The position numbers and the translations under genes were made by a program. 64,000 bases of DNA from Devosia sp. (GTDB lineage: Bacteria; Pseudomonadota; Alphaproteobacteria; Rhizobiales; Devosiaceae): contig JADGNE010000004.1 of NCBI GenBank assembly GCA_015234425.1, forward strand, positions 1-64,000, in the 5' to 3' direction. Positions 27,935-37,163 of this stretch are shown piece by piece (position 1 is the first letter of the stretch; each line of letters starts with the position of its first letter). Below the pieces are notes generated by a model. The model did not search any database. It was not told where the DNA came from and saw only the letters and a program-made list of their open reading frames with translations.

Positions 27935-28630
27935 TCATGGACACCAGTAAACTGAAAGCGGCGCTCCCGAGCGCAGCACGGCGCGGATCGGCAGGTCTTC
28001 CACCGGTCCATCGCCAAGCGCTGCGTCCAGAACCTCGGCCTTCGTGTCTCCTTCGATATGGAGATAAAGGCCGTCGGTTTGAAGGAGGCGCGGCAGGGTG
28101 AAGGTGACGCGCGGCTCGCCGGCGTCGGGGGCACGGATGGACAGGGTGGGCCCCTCCTCCGTCAAGGCTGCGGCCAGCGTGTCGCCGCCGGGAAAGAAGC
28201 TCGCCGTGTGGCCGTCATTGCCCATGCCGAGAATGACCGCGGCGAAGGGTTTTGGCAGTTCGGCGAGGAGCGCATTGGTCTTGGCGATGGCGGCTTCGTC
28301 GGGCTCTTCGCCGCCCGAATAGAGCGGAAAGAACCGTGCCGTGGCAGCCGGGCCCTGCAGCATCTTCTCGTTGACGAGCAGCGCATTGGAGCGCTTGGTG
28401 GTCTCATCGACCCAGCGCTCGTCGACCAGGGTGACGATGACCTTGTCCCACTCGATGTCCTTGGTCTTGCCCAGGGACGAGAAGAATTTCGCCGGCGTCG
28501 AGCCCCCGCTGACGGCAATGGCCGCAACACCGCGCTCGGCAATGGCGGTGCGGATGCGGTCGGCGACGGCCTCGGCCAGTTCCTTGGCGAGGGTGATCTT
28601 GTCGGCGAAGGTGCGGCGGTCGATGGTCAT
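27935..28630 (-). CDS. pgl: 6-phosphogluconolactonase
   Basis: A 231-residue lactonase of the DevB/SOL type that hydrolyses 6-phosphogluconolactone. Family motifs include AIAVSGGSTPAKFFSSL, VTLVDERWV, SNALLVNEKML and AVILGMGNDGHTASFFPG. The ATG at 28630 is chosen because the open frame above it is REP sequence. It sits between zwf and edd, so the three steps from glucose-6-phosphate to KDPG are encoded in order. Confidence 0.96.
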   Translation of the reverse strand: MTIDRRTFADKITLAKELAEAVADRIRTAIAERGVAAIAVSGGSTPAKFFSSLGKTKDIEWDKVIVTLVDERWVDETTKRSNALLVNEKMLQGPAATARFFPLYSGGEEPDEAAIAKTNALLAELPKPFAAVILGMGNDGHTASFFPGGDTLAAALTEEGPTLSIRAPDAGEPRVTFTLPRLLQTDGLYLHIEGDTKAEVLDAALGDGPVEDLPIRAVLRSGAPLSVYWCP

Positions 28631-28670
28631 GGTCTTGTCTTTCAGAGGCTGTGCGGCGGGTTGATTAAAA

Positions 28671-28780
28671 CCCCCACCTAGCCTCCCCCTGTGAGGGGGA
28701 GGAACAGATCGAGTGTGTCGCGACGATTGTGAGCCATTTGCCCGCCCCTCCCCCTCCCGGGGGGAGGCTCGGTGGGTACC
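28671..28780. repeat. Two REP-like units inside the zwf-pgl gap
   Basis: Units at 28671-28703 (CTAGCCTCCCCCTGTGAGGG) and 28744-28780 (inverted, CCCGGGGGGAGGCTCGGTGG) lie between zwf and pgl, within what should be one operon. They would form stable RNA hairpins and might change the ratio of the two products. Confidence 0.83.
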
Positions 28781-28808
28781 ACCGCAGTCAGGCCGTGCGC
28801 TCTTTTCA

Positions 28809-30293
28809 TCACGAACTGGTACCCTCATACCACGTCCGGCCGTCGCGTTCGATGAGGGCGATGGCACCGCTGGGGCCCCAGGTGCCGGCGGTGTAGGTCT
28901 GGGGCGGCTCAGAAGAGCGATCCCAGGCTTCGCGGATCGGGTCGACCCAGGACCAGGCGGCCTCGAGCTCGTCGCGGCGCATGAACAGGGTCTGGGAGCC
29001 GCGGATGACGTCCATGAGCAGGCGCTCATAGGCTTCCGGCGTGCGCTCGGAGAAGGTCTCGGCGAACGACAGATTGAGCGGCACTTCGCGCAGGCGCATG
29101 CCGCCGGGACCGGGGTCCTTGATCATCATCATCAGCTTGACGCCTTCGTCCGGCTGCAGACGGATGATCAGCTTATTGGGCTTGGGTGCGCCTTCGGCGT
29201 GATCGAAGATCGAGTGCGGGATGGGCTTGAACTGGATGCAGATTTCCGAGACGCGCTCGGCCATGCGCTTGCCGGTGCGCAGGTAGAAGGGCACGCCGGC
29301 CCAGCGCCAGTTATCGATATTTGCCTTGAGCGCCACGAAGGTCTCGGTACGGCTGCCCTTGTTGGCCTCGGGCAGCTCGTCCTGATAGGAGGCGACTTCG
29401 GCGGTTTCGGACTTCACGCCGCGATATTGGCCGCGCACGGTCATCTTGGAGACTTCGCCATTGACAATCGGGCGCAGGGCACGCAGCACCTTGAGCTTTT
29501 CGTCGCGCAGCGCATTGGCCTCGTCGCTGGCGGGCGGCTCCATGGCCACAAGGCAGAGCAGCTGCAGCATGTGGTTCTGGATCATGTCGCGCAGGGCGCC
29601 GCTCTCGTCATAATAGCCGCGCGTGCCGGCGCCGACCGATTCAGCCACGGTGAGCTGGACGTGATCGATATGGGCGGAGTTCCAGACGGGCTCGAACAGC
29701 GTATTGGCAAAGCGCAGGGCCAGGAGGTTCTGGACCGTCTCTTTCCCGAGGTAGTGATCGATGCGGTACACCTGATCTTCCTTGAAGATCTTTGCGACAC
29801 CGTCATTGATTTCCTGGGAAGACGCCAGGTCGTGGCCAAGCGGCTTTTCGATAACCACGCGGGCATCGCGCCGATAGAGCTTCTTATTGTGCAGATATTC
29901 GGCGATGGGCTCGAAAAGATCGGGCGCCACGGCGAGATAGAAGGCACGGATGATTTTCGGATCATCGCGCAGGGCCTTGCCGAGATCGCCTGACTCATCG
30001 GGCTTGCTGGCGTCAACGGGCACATAGGTGCAGATCTTGACGAAGCGTTCGATGACCGCCGCGTCCTGATATTCCTTTTCCACGAAGGTTTCGATCGCCT
30101 CGCGGGCGGCCTTCTGGAAATCGGCTTCGCTGAGCTTGGAGCGCGACGCGCCGATGATGCGGCTCTGCTCGTCGAACTGGCCATCCTTGAAGCGATGATA
30201 GAGGGCCGGGATGAGTTTGCGCTTGGTCAGATCGCCGGTGGCGCCGAACACCACATAGTCAAAAGGCTGGACAGGAATTATGCGGCTGGACAC
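28809..30293 (-). CDS. zwf: Glucose-6-phosphate 1-dehydrogenase
   Basis: A 494-residue NADP-dependent dehydrogenase that opens the pentose-phosphate and Entner-Doudoroff routes. The nucleotide-binding VVFGATGDLTKRKLIPAL is near the N-terminus, and the active-site RIDHYLGKE with its catalytic His is intact, as is EKPLGHDLASS. The start is GTG at 30293, with AAGGAC 7 bases upstream. It follows the sugar-kinase gene by 24 bases, which suggests cotranscription. Confidence 0.97.
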   Translation of the reverse strand: MSSRIIPVQPFDYVVFGATGDLTKRKLIPALYHRFKDGQFDEQSRIIGASRSKLSEADFQKAAREAIETFVEKEYQDAAVIERFVKICTYVPVDASKPDESGDLGKALRDDPKIIRAFYLAVAPDLFEPIAEYLHNKKLYRRDARVVIEKPLGHDLASSQEINDGVAKIFKEDQVYRIDHYLGKETVQNLLALRFANTLFEPVWNSAHIDHVQLTVAESVGAGTRGYYDESGALRDMIQNHMLQLLCLVAMEPPASDEANALRDEKLKVLRALRPIVNGEVSKMTVRGQYRGVKSETAEVASYQDELPEANKGSRTETFVALKANIDNWRWAGVPFYLRTGKRMAERVSEICIQFKPIPHSIFDHAEGAPKPNKLIIRLQPDEGVKLMMMIKDPGPGGMRLREVPLNLSFAETFSERTPEAYERLLMDVIRGSQTLFMRRDELEAAWSWVDPIREAWDRSSEPPQTYTAGTWGPSGAIALIERDGRTWYEGTSS

Positions 30294-30317
30294 AGGAGCA
30301 GTCCTTTTCAGGCGTGA

Positions 30318-31256
30318 TCAGGCGGAAAAATTCTGCTTGGCGAGGATAATCGCACCATGCAGTGGTTCGAATTTTGGCAGGGCGACGAAATCGCCGTGGC
30401 GATCCTGCAGCCGCGGGAAGAGACGCCGGCCGAGGCCGCCGACGATCGACATGACCTGGGCGCCGTGGCCCTGGAACCAGCGCACATAGGTGTCGATATA
30501 GCCCATCTGGATGTCGAGCAGCTTGAGCGCGACCGGATCGTTCTTGTCGAGATAGTCGAAATAGAGCGGCATGAGCTTGCCGAATTCGCCGGGAGCGCGA
30601 CCGATGAGGGCATCGTCGCAGCCTTCCGAGCCATCGCGGCTCAACAGCTTGAGATCCATTTCGGTGCCGAAGGACCATGTCATAATGGCCTGGTTGTCGC
30701 CGCCCAGCGCAGCCGTGACGGCAGCGGTCAGAGGCGAGCCTTCAACAAGGCCATCATTAGCCTCGACGGTGTAGCGGACGAGCTCGCGACCGAGAATGGC
30801 GCCTGACATCTGGTCGCCGATGTGAAAACCCCAGCCACCGGCCTGGTAGCGCGTGCCGCCGACAATGGACATCGCAGCCGAGCCGGTGCCGATGATGACG
30901 ACGCCGCCCTCCTCGCCGCCAAGGGCGCCGGCGTGGGCAATGTCGATATCGTCATAGACTTTTACCCCGGCAAAGGGCCAGGCGCGGGCAGCGAAATCGG
31001 CGCGGGCAGAATCCATGCGGCCGCCAGCCATGCCAAAGCAGGCGTAGGTATTGGCCGTCTCGGCATAATCGAGGCCGGCGGTTTCGAAAACGTCGCGCGT
31101 GCCGTCGAGAATGGCCTTGTAGGCGGGCTCGCCACCATCGATCTGCAGATTGGAGCGGCCGTTTTTGACCTCGGCCAGCGTCACCAGATTTGCGTCGGCC
31201 AGACGAATGCGGCAATTGGTGCCACCACCGTCAACGCCAAGATAATATCGGGTCAC
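30318..31256 (-). CDS. BadF/BadG/BcrA/BcrD-type sugar kinase, probable glucosamine or N-acetylglucosamine kinase
   Basis: A 312-residue member of the ASKHA ATPase superfamily. The phosphate-1 motif YLGVDGGGTNCRIRL opens the protein; KVYDDIDIAHAGALGG and VVIIGTGSAAMSIVGG form the second phosphate and adenosine motifs. These kinases usually phosphorylate GlcNAc or glucosamine. The start is GTG at 31256, with GGAGA 7 bases upstream. Leading the zwf-pgl-edd block suggests that a hexose phosphate is fed into the Entner-Doudoroff pathway; a glucokinase role is possible but not shown. Confidence 0.82.
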   Translation of the reverse strand: MTRYYLGVDGGGTNCRIRLADANLVTLAEVKNGRSNLQIDGGEPAYKAILDGTRDVFETAGLDYAETANTYACFGMAGGRMDSARADFAARAWPFAGVKVYDDIDIAHAGALGGEEGGVVIIGTGSAAMSIVGGTRYQAGGWGFHIGDQMSGAILGRELVRYTVEANDGLVEGSPLTAAVTAALGGDNQAIMTWSFGTEMDLKLLSRDGSEGCDDALIGRAPGEFGKLMPLYFDYLDKNDPVALKLLDIQMGYIDTYVRWFQGHGAQVMSIVGGLGRRLFPRLQDRHGDFVALPKFEPLHGAIILAKQNFSA

Positions 31257-31540
31257 GCGGGTTTCTCCATAGTCTGGTGGGCAGGCCGAAGACGGCGGCC
31301 GGGGAATGGCCCCTGCGCGACACCGGCTACCCTAAGCTGTCGTTTCGGCGCGGACCATAATGCGAAAGCTGCTAAGACGAAAGTAGCAGGAACCACAAAT
31401 TCGACCAGTTCCCGCCCGGATTTTGCGGCCAAAAGGCAGGTGGCCCGAGGGGAGCGGAACGGGTTGCGGCAAAGGTGGGTTAGAGTTAGCTGGAACTGGG
31501 CAAACAAGGCCCCTGCCCTGTCCCTCAAGGAGCCATGACA
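31257..31540. promoter_or_regulatory. Divergent promoter region between the sugar-kinase operon and cobU
   Basis: About 280 bases between divergent starts. I looked here for a cobalamin riboswitch and found neither a B12 box nor the conserved core. AAGGAG at 31527-31532 is the ribosome site for cobU. No repeat is present. Confidence 0.4.
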
Positions 31541-32068
31541 ATGCGACATACACTGGTACTGGGCGGCGCGCGCAGCGGCAAGACCGCCTTTGCCGAGCAA
31601 TTGGTGCTGCGAACGGGCGCCAAGCCGGTCTATCTCGCCACCGCCCAGGCGCTGGACACCGAAATGCAGGATCGCGTGTCCAGCCATCAGGCCAGCCGCG
31701 CCGGCCAGTTCGAGACTATCGAAGAGCCGCTGGCGCTTTCCCACGCGATTTTGCGCGCGGGGCAGAACCACGACGTGATCCTCGTCGATTGCCTGACGCT
31801 GTGGCTGACCAATCTGCTGGTGGCCAATGAAGACGTGGCGGCGGCGGTCAGCGAGCTTTGCGCGACGCTGATGGAATTTCGCAGCGCCAAGGTGGTGCTG
31901 GTGTCCAATGAGGTGGGGCTGGGAATCGTGCCGGACAATGCCATGGCGCGGACATTTCGCGATCTTGCCGGCTCGGCGCATCAGCGACTGGCGCAGATCT
32001 GTGACGATGTCTATTTCGTCGCGGCAGGGCTGCCGCTGACAATGAAGGGCGAGGCGCCGGGGATTTGA
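31541..32068 (+). CDS. cobU: Adenosylcobinamide kinase / adenosylcobinamide-phosphate guanylyltransferase
   Basis: A 175-residue bifunctional enzyme (CobP in Pseudomonas denitrificans naming) that phosphorylates adenosylcobinamide and then transfers GMP to it. The P-loop GGARSGKT is at residues 8-15. His49 (RVSSHQ) aligns with the guanylylated His of CobU. DCLTLWLTNLL and SNEVGLGIVP are also typical. ATGs at 31535 and 31541 are both possible; spacing from AAGGAG favours the second. It stands alone on the plus strand, convergent with the cobD group. Confidence 0.95.
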   Translation: MRHTLVLGGARSGKTAFAEQLVLRTGAKPVYLATAQALDTEMQDRVSSHQASRAGQFETIEEPLALSHAILRAGQNHDVILVDCLTLWLTNLLVANEDVAAAVSELCATLMEFRSAKVVLVSNEVGLGIVPDNAMARTFRDLAGSAHQRLAQICDDVYFVAAGLPLTMKGEAPGI

Positions 32069-32090
32069 GGATTCTTATAGTGGGCAATAC

Positions 32091-32213
32091 TTCCCTTCTC
32101 CCCTGAGGGGAGAAGGTGGCCCAAAGGGCCGGATGAGGGGTTCAGATTTGGGATGGACCCGATAGGTCTGCACCCCTCACCCCAACCCTCTCCCCTGAGG
32201 GGCGAAGGGGCGC
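32091..32213. repeat. Two REP-like units between cobU and cobD
   Basis: Units at 32091-32143 (CCCTTCTCCCCTGAGGGGAG, with a nested GGCCCAAAGGGCC hairpin) and 32172-32213 (CCCTCACCCCAACCCTCTCC against GGGGCGAAGGGG) fill the gap between two convergent genes. Confidence 0.83.
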
Positions 32214-32236
32214 AGGAGCCCAGGACTCTACGTTAT

Positions 32237-33199
32237 TCAGGCTGCCCACATCATCAGAGCGAAAAAGGCGCTGAGGGCGAGGAGGACGCCGAGGGTGGCG
32301 GTGTAGAGGGAGACGGCGCGGAGGATGTCGCTGGGGCCGAGCTGGGATTTTCCCGAGCCGAAGGCCGGCAGGTCAATGAGTTCGCCATCATAGGAGCGCG
32401 GGCCGCCGAGCTGGAAGCCGAGCGCACCGGCGAGGGCGGCTTCGGGCCAGCCGGCATTGGGTGAGTCGTGCTTTTTGGCGTCGCGGCGGGCGGTGGCCCA
32501 GGCGGCGCTGGGGCTGGCGCCGGGGACGAAGAAGCAGCCAGCAGTGATGAGCATGGCGGAGAGGCGCGCCGGGATCCAGTTGACCACATCATCGAGCTTG
32601 GCGGCGGCCCAGCCGTAGTCGCGGTAACGCTCATTGAGATGACCGATCATGCTGTCGGCGGTGTTGATGGCCTTGTAGGCGGCAATGCCGGGAAGACCGA
32701 AGAGCAGAAGGAAGAACCAGGGCGCGACGACGCCATCCGAGGTGCTTTCGGCCAGCGTTTCCACCGCGGCGCGGGCGACGCCGGCTTCATCGAGCGCCTG
32801 GGGATCGCGACCGACGATCTGGCTGACGGCATCGCGGCCTTCGGCCAGGGAAACGCGCAGGGCATCGGAAACGGCGATGACGGCGCGGCCGAGTTCCTTT
32901 TGGGCCAGGAAAGCCGTGGCGATGAGCATTTCGAGCACCCAGCCGAAGGGGAGCCAGGAAAGCATGGTGCGGATGCCAACCGTTACGATGAGCACGGCAA
33001 GGAGCAGGATGGCCAGCGCGACAATTCCCGCAAGCTTGCGCTGCTGGGGTGTGCGCTCGGTGGTGTTGAGGCGGGTCTCCAGGAAGGAGATCAGCGCGCC
33101 GAACCACATGACCGGATGGCCGATGCGGGCGAGGAGCGAAGCGGGATAGCCGATGCGGCGCTCGATGAAGAGCGCGAGCGGGGCGATAAAGGGATCCAT
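32237..33199 (-). CDS. cobD: Adenosylcobinamide-phosphate synthase
   Basis: A 320-residue membrane protein (CbiB) that attaches the aminopropanol side chain to adenosylcobyric acid. Family markers are RIGYPASLLARIGHPVMWFGALI, LAESTSDGVVAPWF, YKAINTADSMIGH and WIPARLSAML, with several hydrophobic helices. Its ATG overlaps the cobQ stop by one base (TGATG), which suggests translational coupling. It is the last gene of cobB-cobQ-cobD on the minus strand. Confidence 0.95.
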   Translation of the reverse strand: MDPFIAPLALFIERRIGYPASLLARIGHPVMWFGALISFLETRLNTTERTPQQRKLAGIVALAILLLAVLIVTVGIRTMLSWLPFGWVLEMLIATAFLAQKELGRAVIAVSDALRVSLAEGRDAVSQIVGRDPQALDEAGVARAAVETLAESTSDGVVAPWFFLLLFGLPGIAAYKAINTADSMIGHLNERYRDYGWAAAKLDDVVNWIPARLSAMLITAGCFFVPGASPSAAWATARRDAKKHDSPNAGWPEAALAGALGFQLGGPRSYDGELIDLPAFGSGKSQLGPSDILRAVSLYTATLGVLLALSAFFALMMWAA

Positions 33200-34665
33200 C
33201 AGGGCAGGTCCAGAGGCGCGGCGAGACTGAGCAGGCCGTCTATATCGAGGTGGGTTTCAAGATGGGCCGCGAGCGCATCGAGCGTGGCTTCAATGCCGGC
33301 CTCATAGGAGAGATCGGGGCTTGAGGCGTTGCCGAGAAAGGCGCGGCGGAAGGGATCGGCGGCAAAGAGGCCGTGGAGATAAGTGCCCATGACCCGGCCA
33401 TCGGCGGAGACGGCGCCTTCCGGGTCAGTGTCCACATGGGCGAAGGGCCGGTCGCGGTCGGGGCCAGCGGTGACGCCCATATGCATGTGGTAGCCGGAAA
33501 TGATCGCACCGGTGGCGGCGTGGACGGCGTTTTCGGTGCGCAGCATTTTGGTGGGGCTGAGGATTGTGTCGACGGCGAGGAGCCCGAGGCCTTGGCTGGT
33601 GCCGGGGGGGCCTTCGAGGCCATCGGGATCGGCAATGGTGCGGCCGAGCATCTGATAGCCGCCGCAAATGCCAAGGACCGAGCCGCCGGCGCGGTGATGG
33701 GCCAGGATGTCGATGTCCCAGCCGTTTTGGCGGAGGGCATCGAGATCGGCGCGGGTGGATTTGGAGCCGGGCAGAAGGATGAGATCGACGCTGCGCGGGA
33801 TGGGTTCGCCCGGCTGGACGAGCGTGACCGTGACGCCGGGTTCGGCGCGGAGCGGGTCGAGGTCGTCGAAATTGGCAATGCGCGGCAGGCGGGGCACGGC
33901 GATGTGGAAGGAACCGCCCTGCCCTTCGCGGGCAATGGTGTCGAGCGCGAGCGCGTCTTCGGCGGGGAGTTTTGCGGCGTCGGCAAAGTTTGGGACGGGG
34001 CCGAGGCTGGGGACTCCCATCTTTTCAGCCAGGAAGGCTTTGCCGCTGTCGAAGAGGGCTGGATCGCCGAAGAAGCGATTGACGAGGCTGGCGCGGACGA
34101 GCGCCGCGTCGTCGGGATCAATGACGGCGAGCGTGCCGACCAGAGAGGCGATGACGCCGCCGCGATGGATATCACCGATGAGCACGACGGGAATATTGGC
34201 GGCGCGGGCGAAGCCGAAATTGGCAATGTCATTGGCGCGGAGGTTCACCTCGGAGGCGCTGCCGGCGCCTTCGACGAGGATGTAATCGCTGTCTGCAGCG
34301 AGCTCGGTGAAGGCGGCGAGGACTTCGGGGAGCAGCTGGCCGCGATCAGCCCAATATTGGCGGGCCGAAAGGCTGGCGCGGCGCTTTCCGCGCACCACGA
34401 CCTGCGATCCGGTTTCGCCTTCGGGTTTGAGGAGCACCGGGTTCATGGCGGTGATGGGATCGCGACGGGAGGCGCGAGCCTGCAGGGCCTGGGCGCGACC
34501 GATCTCGCCGGCATCGGCGGTCACGGCGGCATTGTTGCTCATGTTCTGCGGCTTGAACGGGGCGACGCGAAAACCGCGATTGGCGAAGGCGCGGCAAAGC
34601 CCCGCCACGATCAGCGATTTGCCTACGTCGGAGCCGGTGCCCATGAACATGAGTGCGCGTGTCAT
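33199..34665 (-). CDS. cobQ: Cobyric acid synthase
   Basis: A 488-residue glutamine-dependent amidotransferase that amidates four side chains of adenosylcobyrinate diamide. The N-terminal ATP-binding half opens with [20 protein letters not shown] and [11 protein letters not shown]. The C-terminal triad-type glutaminase half has the nucleophile Cys in [12 protein letters not shown] and a late His in MGTYLHGLF. It follows cobB by 8 bases and overlaps cobD by one. Confidence 0.97.
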   Translation of the reverse strand: MTRALMFMGTGSDVGKSLIVAGLCRAFANRGFRVAPFKPQNMSNNAAVTADAGEIGRAQALQARASRRDPITAMNPVLLKPEGETGSQVVVRGKRRASLSARQYWADRGQLLPEVLAAFTELAADSDYILVEGAGSASEVNLRANDIANFGFARAANIPVVLIGDIHRGGVIASLVGTLAVIDPDDAALVRASLVNRFFGDPALFDSGKAFLAEKMGVPSLGPVPNFADAAKLPAEDALALDTIAREGQGGSFHIAVPRLPRIANFDDLDPLRAEPGVTVTLVQPGEPIPRSVDLILLPGSKSTRADLDALRQNGWDIDILAHHRAGGSVLGICGGYQMLGRTIADPDGLEGPPGTSQGLGLLAVDTILSPTKMLRTENAVHAATGAIISGYHMHMGVTAGPDRDRPFAHVDTDPEGAVSADGRVMGTYLHGLFAADPFRRAFLGNASSPDLSYEAGIEATLDALAAHLETHLDIDGLLSLAAPLDLP

Positions 34666-34673
34666 AGGCGGTC

Positions 34674-35972
34674 TTATGGCGCAGAGATGACGTGAGCGTA
34701 AGACCCCATGACGCGGCCGAGTTGGGCGCCCATGGAGGGCTGGCGGATGGCTTCGGCGTCGAGGGCTTCGAAAAGGGGCGGCAGGCCGGCGCCTTTGGCC
34801 GAGGAATAGTGGAACTCGTGGCCATTAAGGCCGGCGGGCCAGGGCAAGGGGCTGTCGTGGAGGAGACGGCGATAGCCGAGGACGCGCTTGGGGCGATCGA
34901 TGCGGGTGGTGGTGGGCAGAAGGCCTGTCATGGCGTGGCTGACGCCGGATTTGTCGACAAGGGCCTCGCCTAGGACCATGAAGCCACCGCACTCGCCGTA
35001 AATGAGCGCATCGCGGTCGCGGGCGGCGATGAGGCCGGACTTGAAATTTTGGGCGGCGGCAAGACTTGGGCCGTGGAGTTCGGGGTAGCCGCCGGGGAGG
35101 AAGATGGCGTCGGCATCGGCCGAGGGCGCTTCGTCGGCAAGTGGGGAGAAGAAGGTAAGCTCGGCTCCGGCGGCGCGCCAGCCATCGAGCAGATGGGGAT
35201 AGAGGAAGGCGAAGGCGGCGTCGCGGGCGATGGCGATGCGCTGGCCGAGTGGGTTCAGGGCACGCGGCAATTCGGTCGCGGCCGGGACGGGAGCGGCGAG
35301 GCGGGCGAGCGTGGCGAGATCGATGTAGTCGGCGATGGCGGTGGCGGCGGCGGTGAGGAAGCCGTCAAAACCGTCGACTTCGCCGGGGAGAACGAGGCCG
35401 AGGTGGCGCTCGGGCACGATGAGATCGGTGCGGCGGGGTATGGCGCCAAGAACCGGGATATCGAGGGCGTTGAGGGCCGTGGTCAGCATGCGCTCGTGGC
35501 GGGCCGAGGCCACGCGATTGATGATGATCCCCGCGATGCGCACGCCGGGACGCCAATGGGCAAAGCCCGCGACGAGCGGGGCGATGGACTGGCTCTGGCG
35601 ATCGGCATCGGCGACGAGGATGACGGGGAGTTTTAGGGTTTCGGCGAGGTCACCGGTGGAGCCCTGGCCATCGGCGGCGCCATCGAAAAGGCCCATGACA
35701 CCCTCGACGAGAAGGAGATCGGCGCCGGTGGCCTGCTGGGCCGCAAGGGCGCGCAGCTGGATGGCGTCCATGGCCCAGGGATCGAGGTTTATGGCTTCTC
35801 GGCCAGCGGCGCGGGAGAGATAGATGGGGTCAATATAATCGGGGCCGGTTTTGGCGGGCGCGACGATTTTGCCCTGCTGCCGGAGTGCAGCGAGAAGGCC
35901 GAGGGTGAGGAGGGTTTTGCCCGAGCCGGAGCGGGGGGCGGCGATGACGAGGCCGGTGGGGTTAGGGTTCAT
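34674..35972 (-). CDS. cobB: Cobyrinate a,c-diamide synthase
   Basis: A 432-residue glutamine amidotransferase that amidates the a and c side chains of (hydrogeno)byrinate before cobalt insertion. The N-terminus shows the P-loop-like [16 protein letters not shown]. The C-terminal half carries the glutaminase site, [16 protein letters not shown], and ends with GHEFHYS and SYAHVISAP. In the aerobic route its product is the substrate of the CobN chelatase encoded 6 kb away. A REP cluster separates it from cobA. Confidence 0.97.
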   Translation of the reverse strand: MNPNPTGLVIAAPRSGSGKTLLTLGLLAALRQQGKIVAPAKTGPDYIDPIYLSRAAGREAINLDPWAMDAIQLRALAAQQATGADLLLVEGVMGLFDGAADGQGSTGDLAETLKLPVILVADADRQSQSIAPLVAGFAHWRPGVRIAGIIINRVASARHERMLTTALNALDIPVLGAIPRRTDLIVPERHLGLVLPGEVDGFDGFLTAAATAIADYIDLATLARLAAPVPAATELPRALNPLGQRIAIARDAAFAFLYPHLLDGWRAAGAELTFFSPLADEAPSADADAIFLPGGYPELHGPSLAAAQNFKSGLIAARDRDALIYGECGGFMVLGEALVDKSGVSHAMTGLLPTTTRIDRPKRVLGYRRLLHDSPLPWPAGLNGHEFHYSSAKGAGLPPLFEALDAEAIRQPSMGAQLGRVMGSYAHVISAP

Positions 35973-36000
35973 ATGGCACCGTGGCTTTCATCCCAATACG

Positions 36001-36274
36001 ACCCCCACCTAACCTCCCCCTGGTAGGGGGAGGGACGCATCGGGTTTGCGGCGAGATATTGGCGCCACTGGCGGCCTTCACCCCTCACACTAACTAGACG
36101 TTCGAGCGTAGCTCTCACGGCCTTTCTCACTCGAACTGCTCCACTGGAGCAGTTCGCCCTTCGGGACGCTCGAAAGCCCACTGAGGGGCGAGAGGACTGG
36201 TCCGAGTTTGCGAAGAGGCCTGAGCGCCACCGGAAGGCCCCTCCCCCTGACAGGGGGAGGTTGGGAGGGGGGAG
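36001..36274. repeat. REP-like cluster with a composite unit
   Basis: The 306-base gap between cobA and cobB holds a unit at 36001-36036, a composite at 36081-36196 and an inverted unit at 36237-36274. In the composite, normal outer arms (CCCCTCAC and GAGGGGCGAG) are separated by about 85 bases that include a 23-base near-perfect palindrome at 36133-36155 centred on TCCACTGGA. A related composite lies at 39490. Confidence 0.83.
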
Positions 36275-36278
36275 ACGC

Positions 36279-37097
36279 CTAGCCAAAGACATGTCTGCGC
36301 ACTTCTTCGACGTACCAGTCGAGGCTTTGGCGGTAGTTGGCGACGGCGCCGAGGACGATGATGGCGGGGGTGGGAATGTCGGTCAGAGCCCCGGCCGCGC
36401 CGAGGGTGGTTTCGAGGACGGACTGACCGGGATTGGCGGCGTGGGAGACGATGGTGAGGGGCTCGTCGGAGCCTCGTCCGGCAGCCATCAGGCGCTGGGT
36501 GATGGCGGGGAGATGTTTGACCGCCATGAACATGACGATGACCGGCGCAGCCTGGGCCACGGCGGGCCAATCGACGCCGCCGGGGACGGCGCCGCTCTCA
36601 TCGTGGCCGGTGAGGAAGATGACGGCCTGATTGACGTCGCGGTGGGTGATGGGCAGGCCGGCATAGGCGAGGCCACCGAGACCGGCGGAAATGCCGGGGA
36701 CGATGCGGAAGGGAATGTTTTCGCGCACCAGCGCGCCGGCTTCTTCACCACCGCGGCCGAACATGAAGGGATCGCCGCCCTTGAGGCGGAGAACGCGCTT
36801 GCCGGCTTTGGCGAGGGCGATCAGCTGGAGCGAAATGTCGGATTGCAGCGGCGAGGGTTTTCCACCGCGTTTACCGGCGTGGATGCGCTCGATATGGGGC
36901 GGCGCGAGCGCGAGGGTTTGCGGAGAGACCAGGGCATCGTGGACGATGACATCGGCCTGGCCGAGCGCATGAAAGGCCAGAATCGTGAGGAGGCCCGGCC
37001 CGCCTGGGCCGGCGCCAACGAGCCAGACACTGCCCGGTTCGAACACGGGGAAGTCCGCGCCGTCGAGCTGGGCGAAGTGAGTCTGCGGCAGGCTCAT
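36279..37097 (-). CDS. cobA: Uroporphyrinogen-III C-methyltransferase
   Basis: A 272-residue SAM-dependent methyltransferase (SUMT) that makes precorrin-2, the entry to cobalamin and siroheme. Family motifs are VWLVGAGPGGPGLLT, VLRLKGGDPFMFGRGGEE and PGISAGLGGLAYAGLPITHR. It lacks the CysG oxidase/chelatase domain, so it is the single-function form. It is divergent from cobK with a 66-base gap. Confidence 0.96.
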   Translation of the reverse strand: MSLPQTHFAQLDGADFPVFEPGSVWLVGAGPGGPGLLTILAFHALGQADVIVHDALVSPQTLALAPPHIERIHAGKRGGKPSPLQSDISLQLIALAKAGKRVLRLKGGDPFMFGRGGEEAGALVRENIPFRIVPGISAGLGGLAYAGLPITHRDVNQAVIFLTGHDESGAVPGGVDWPAVAQAAPVIVMFMAVKHLPAITQRLMAAGRGSDEPLTIVSHAANPGQSVLETTLGAAGALTDIPTPAIIVLGAVANYRQSLDWYVEEVRRHVFG

Positions 37098-37163
37098 GCG
37101 CGCACGCCTTGAGACAAAACCGATCTGCGGGCACAGTGGCGCAAATCAGGGAATGCGGTAGCC

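Noticed and set aside
28631..29029. An N-terminal extension of the 6-phosphogluconolactonase
   Set aside because: It covers REP units and the end of zwf in another frame; the family start is at 28630.
31257..31540. A possible second cobalamin riboswitch upstream of cobU
   Set aside because: No B12 box or GCAACTGTAA-type core is present on either strand.
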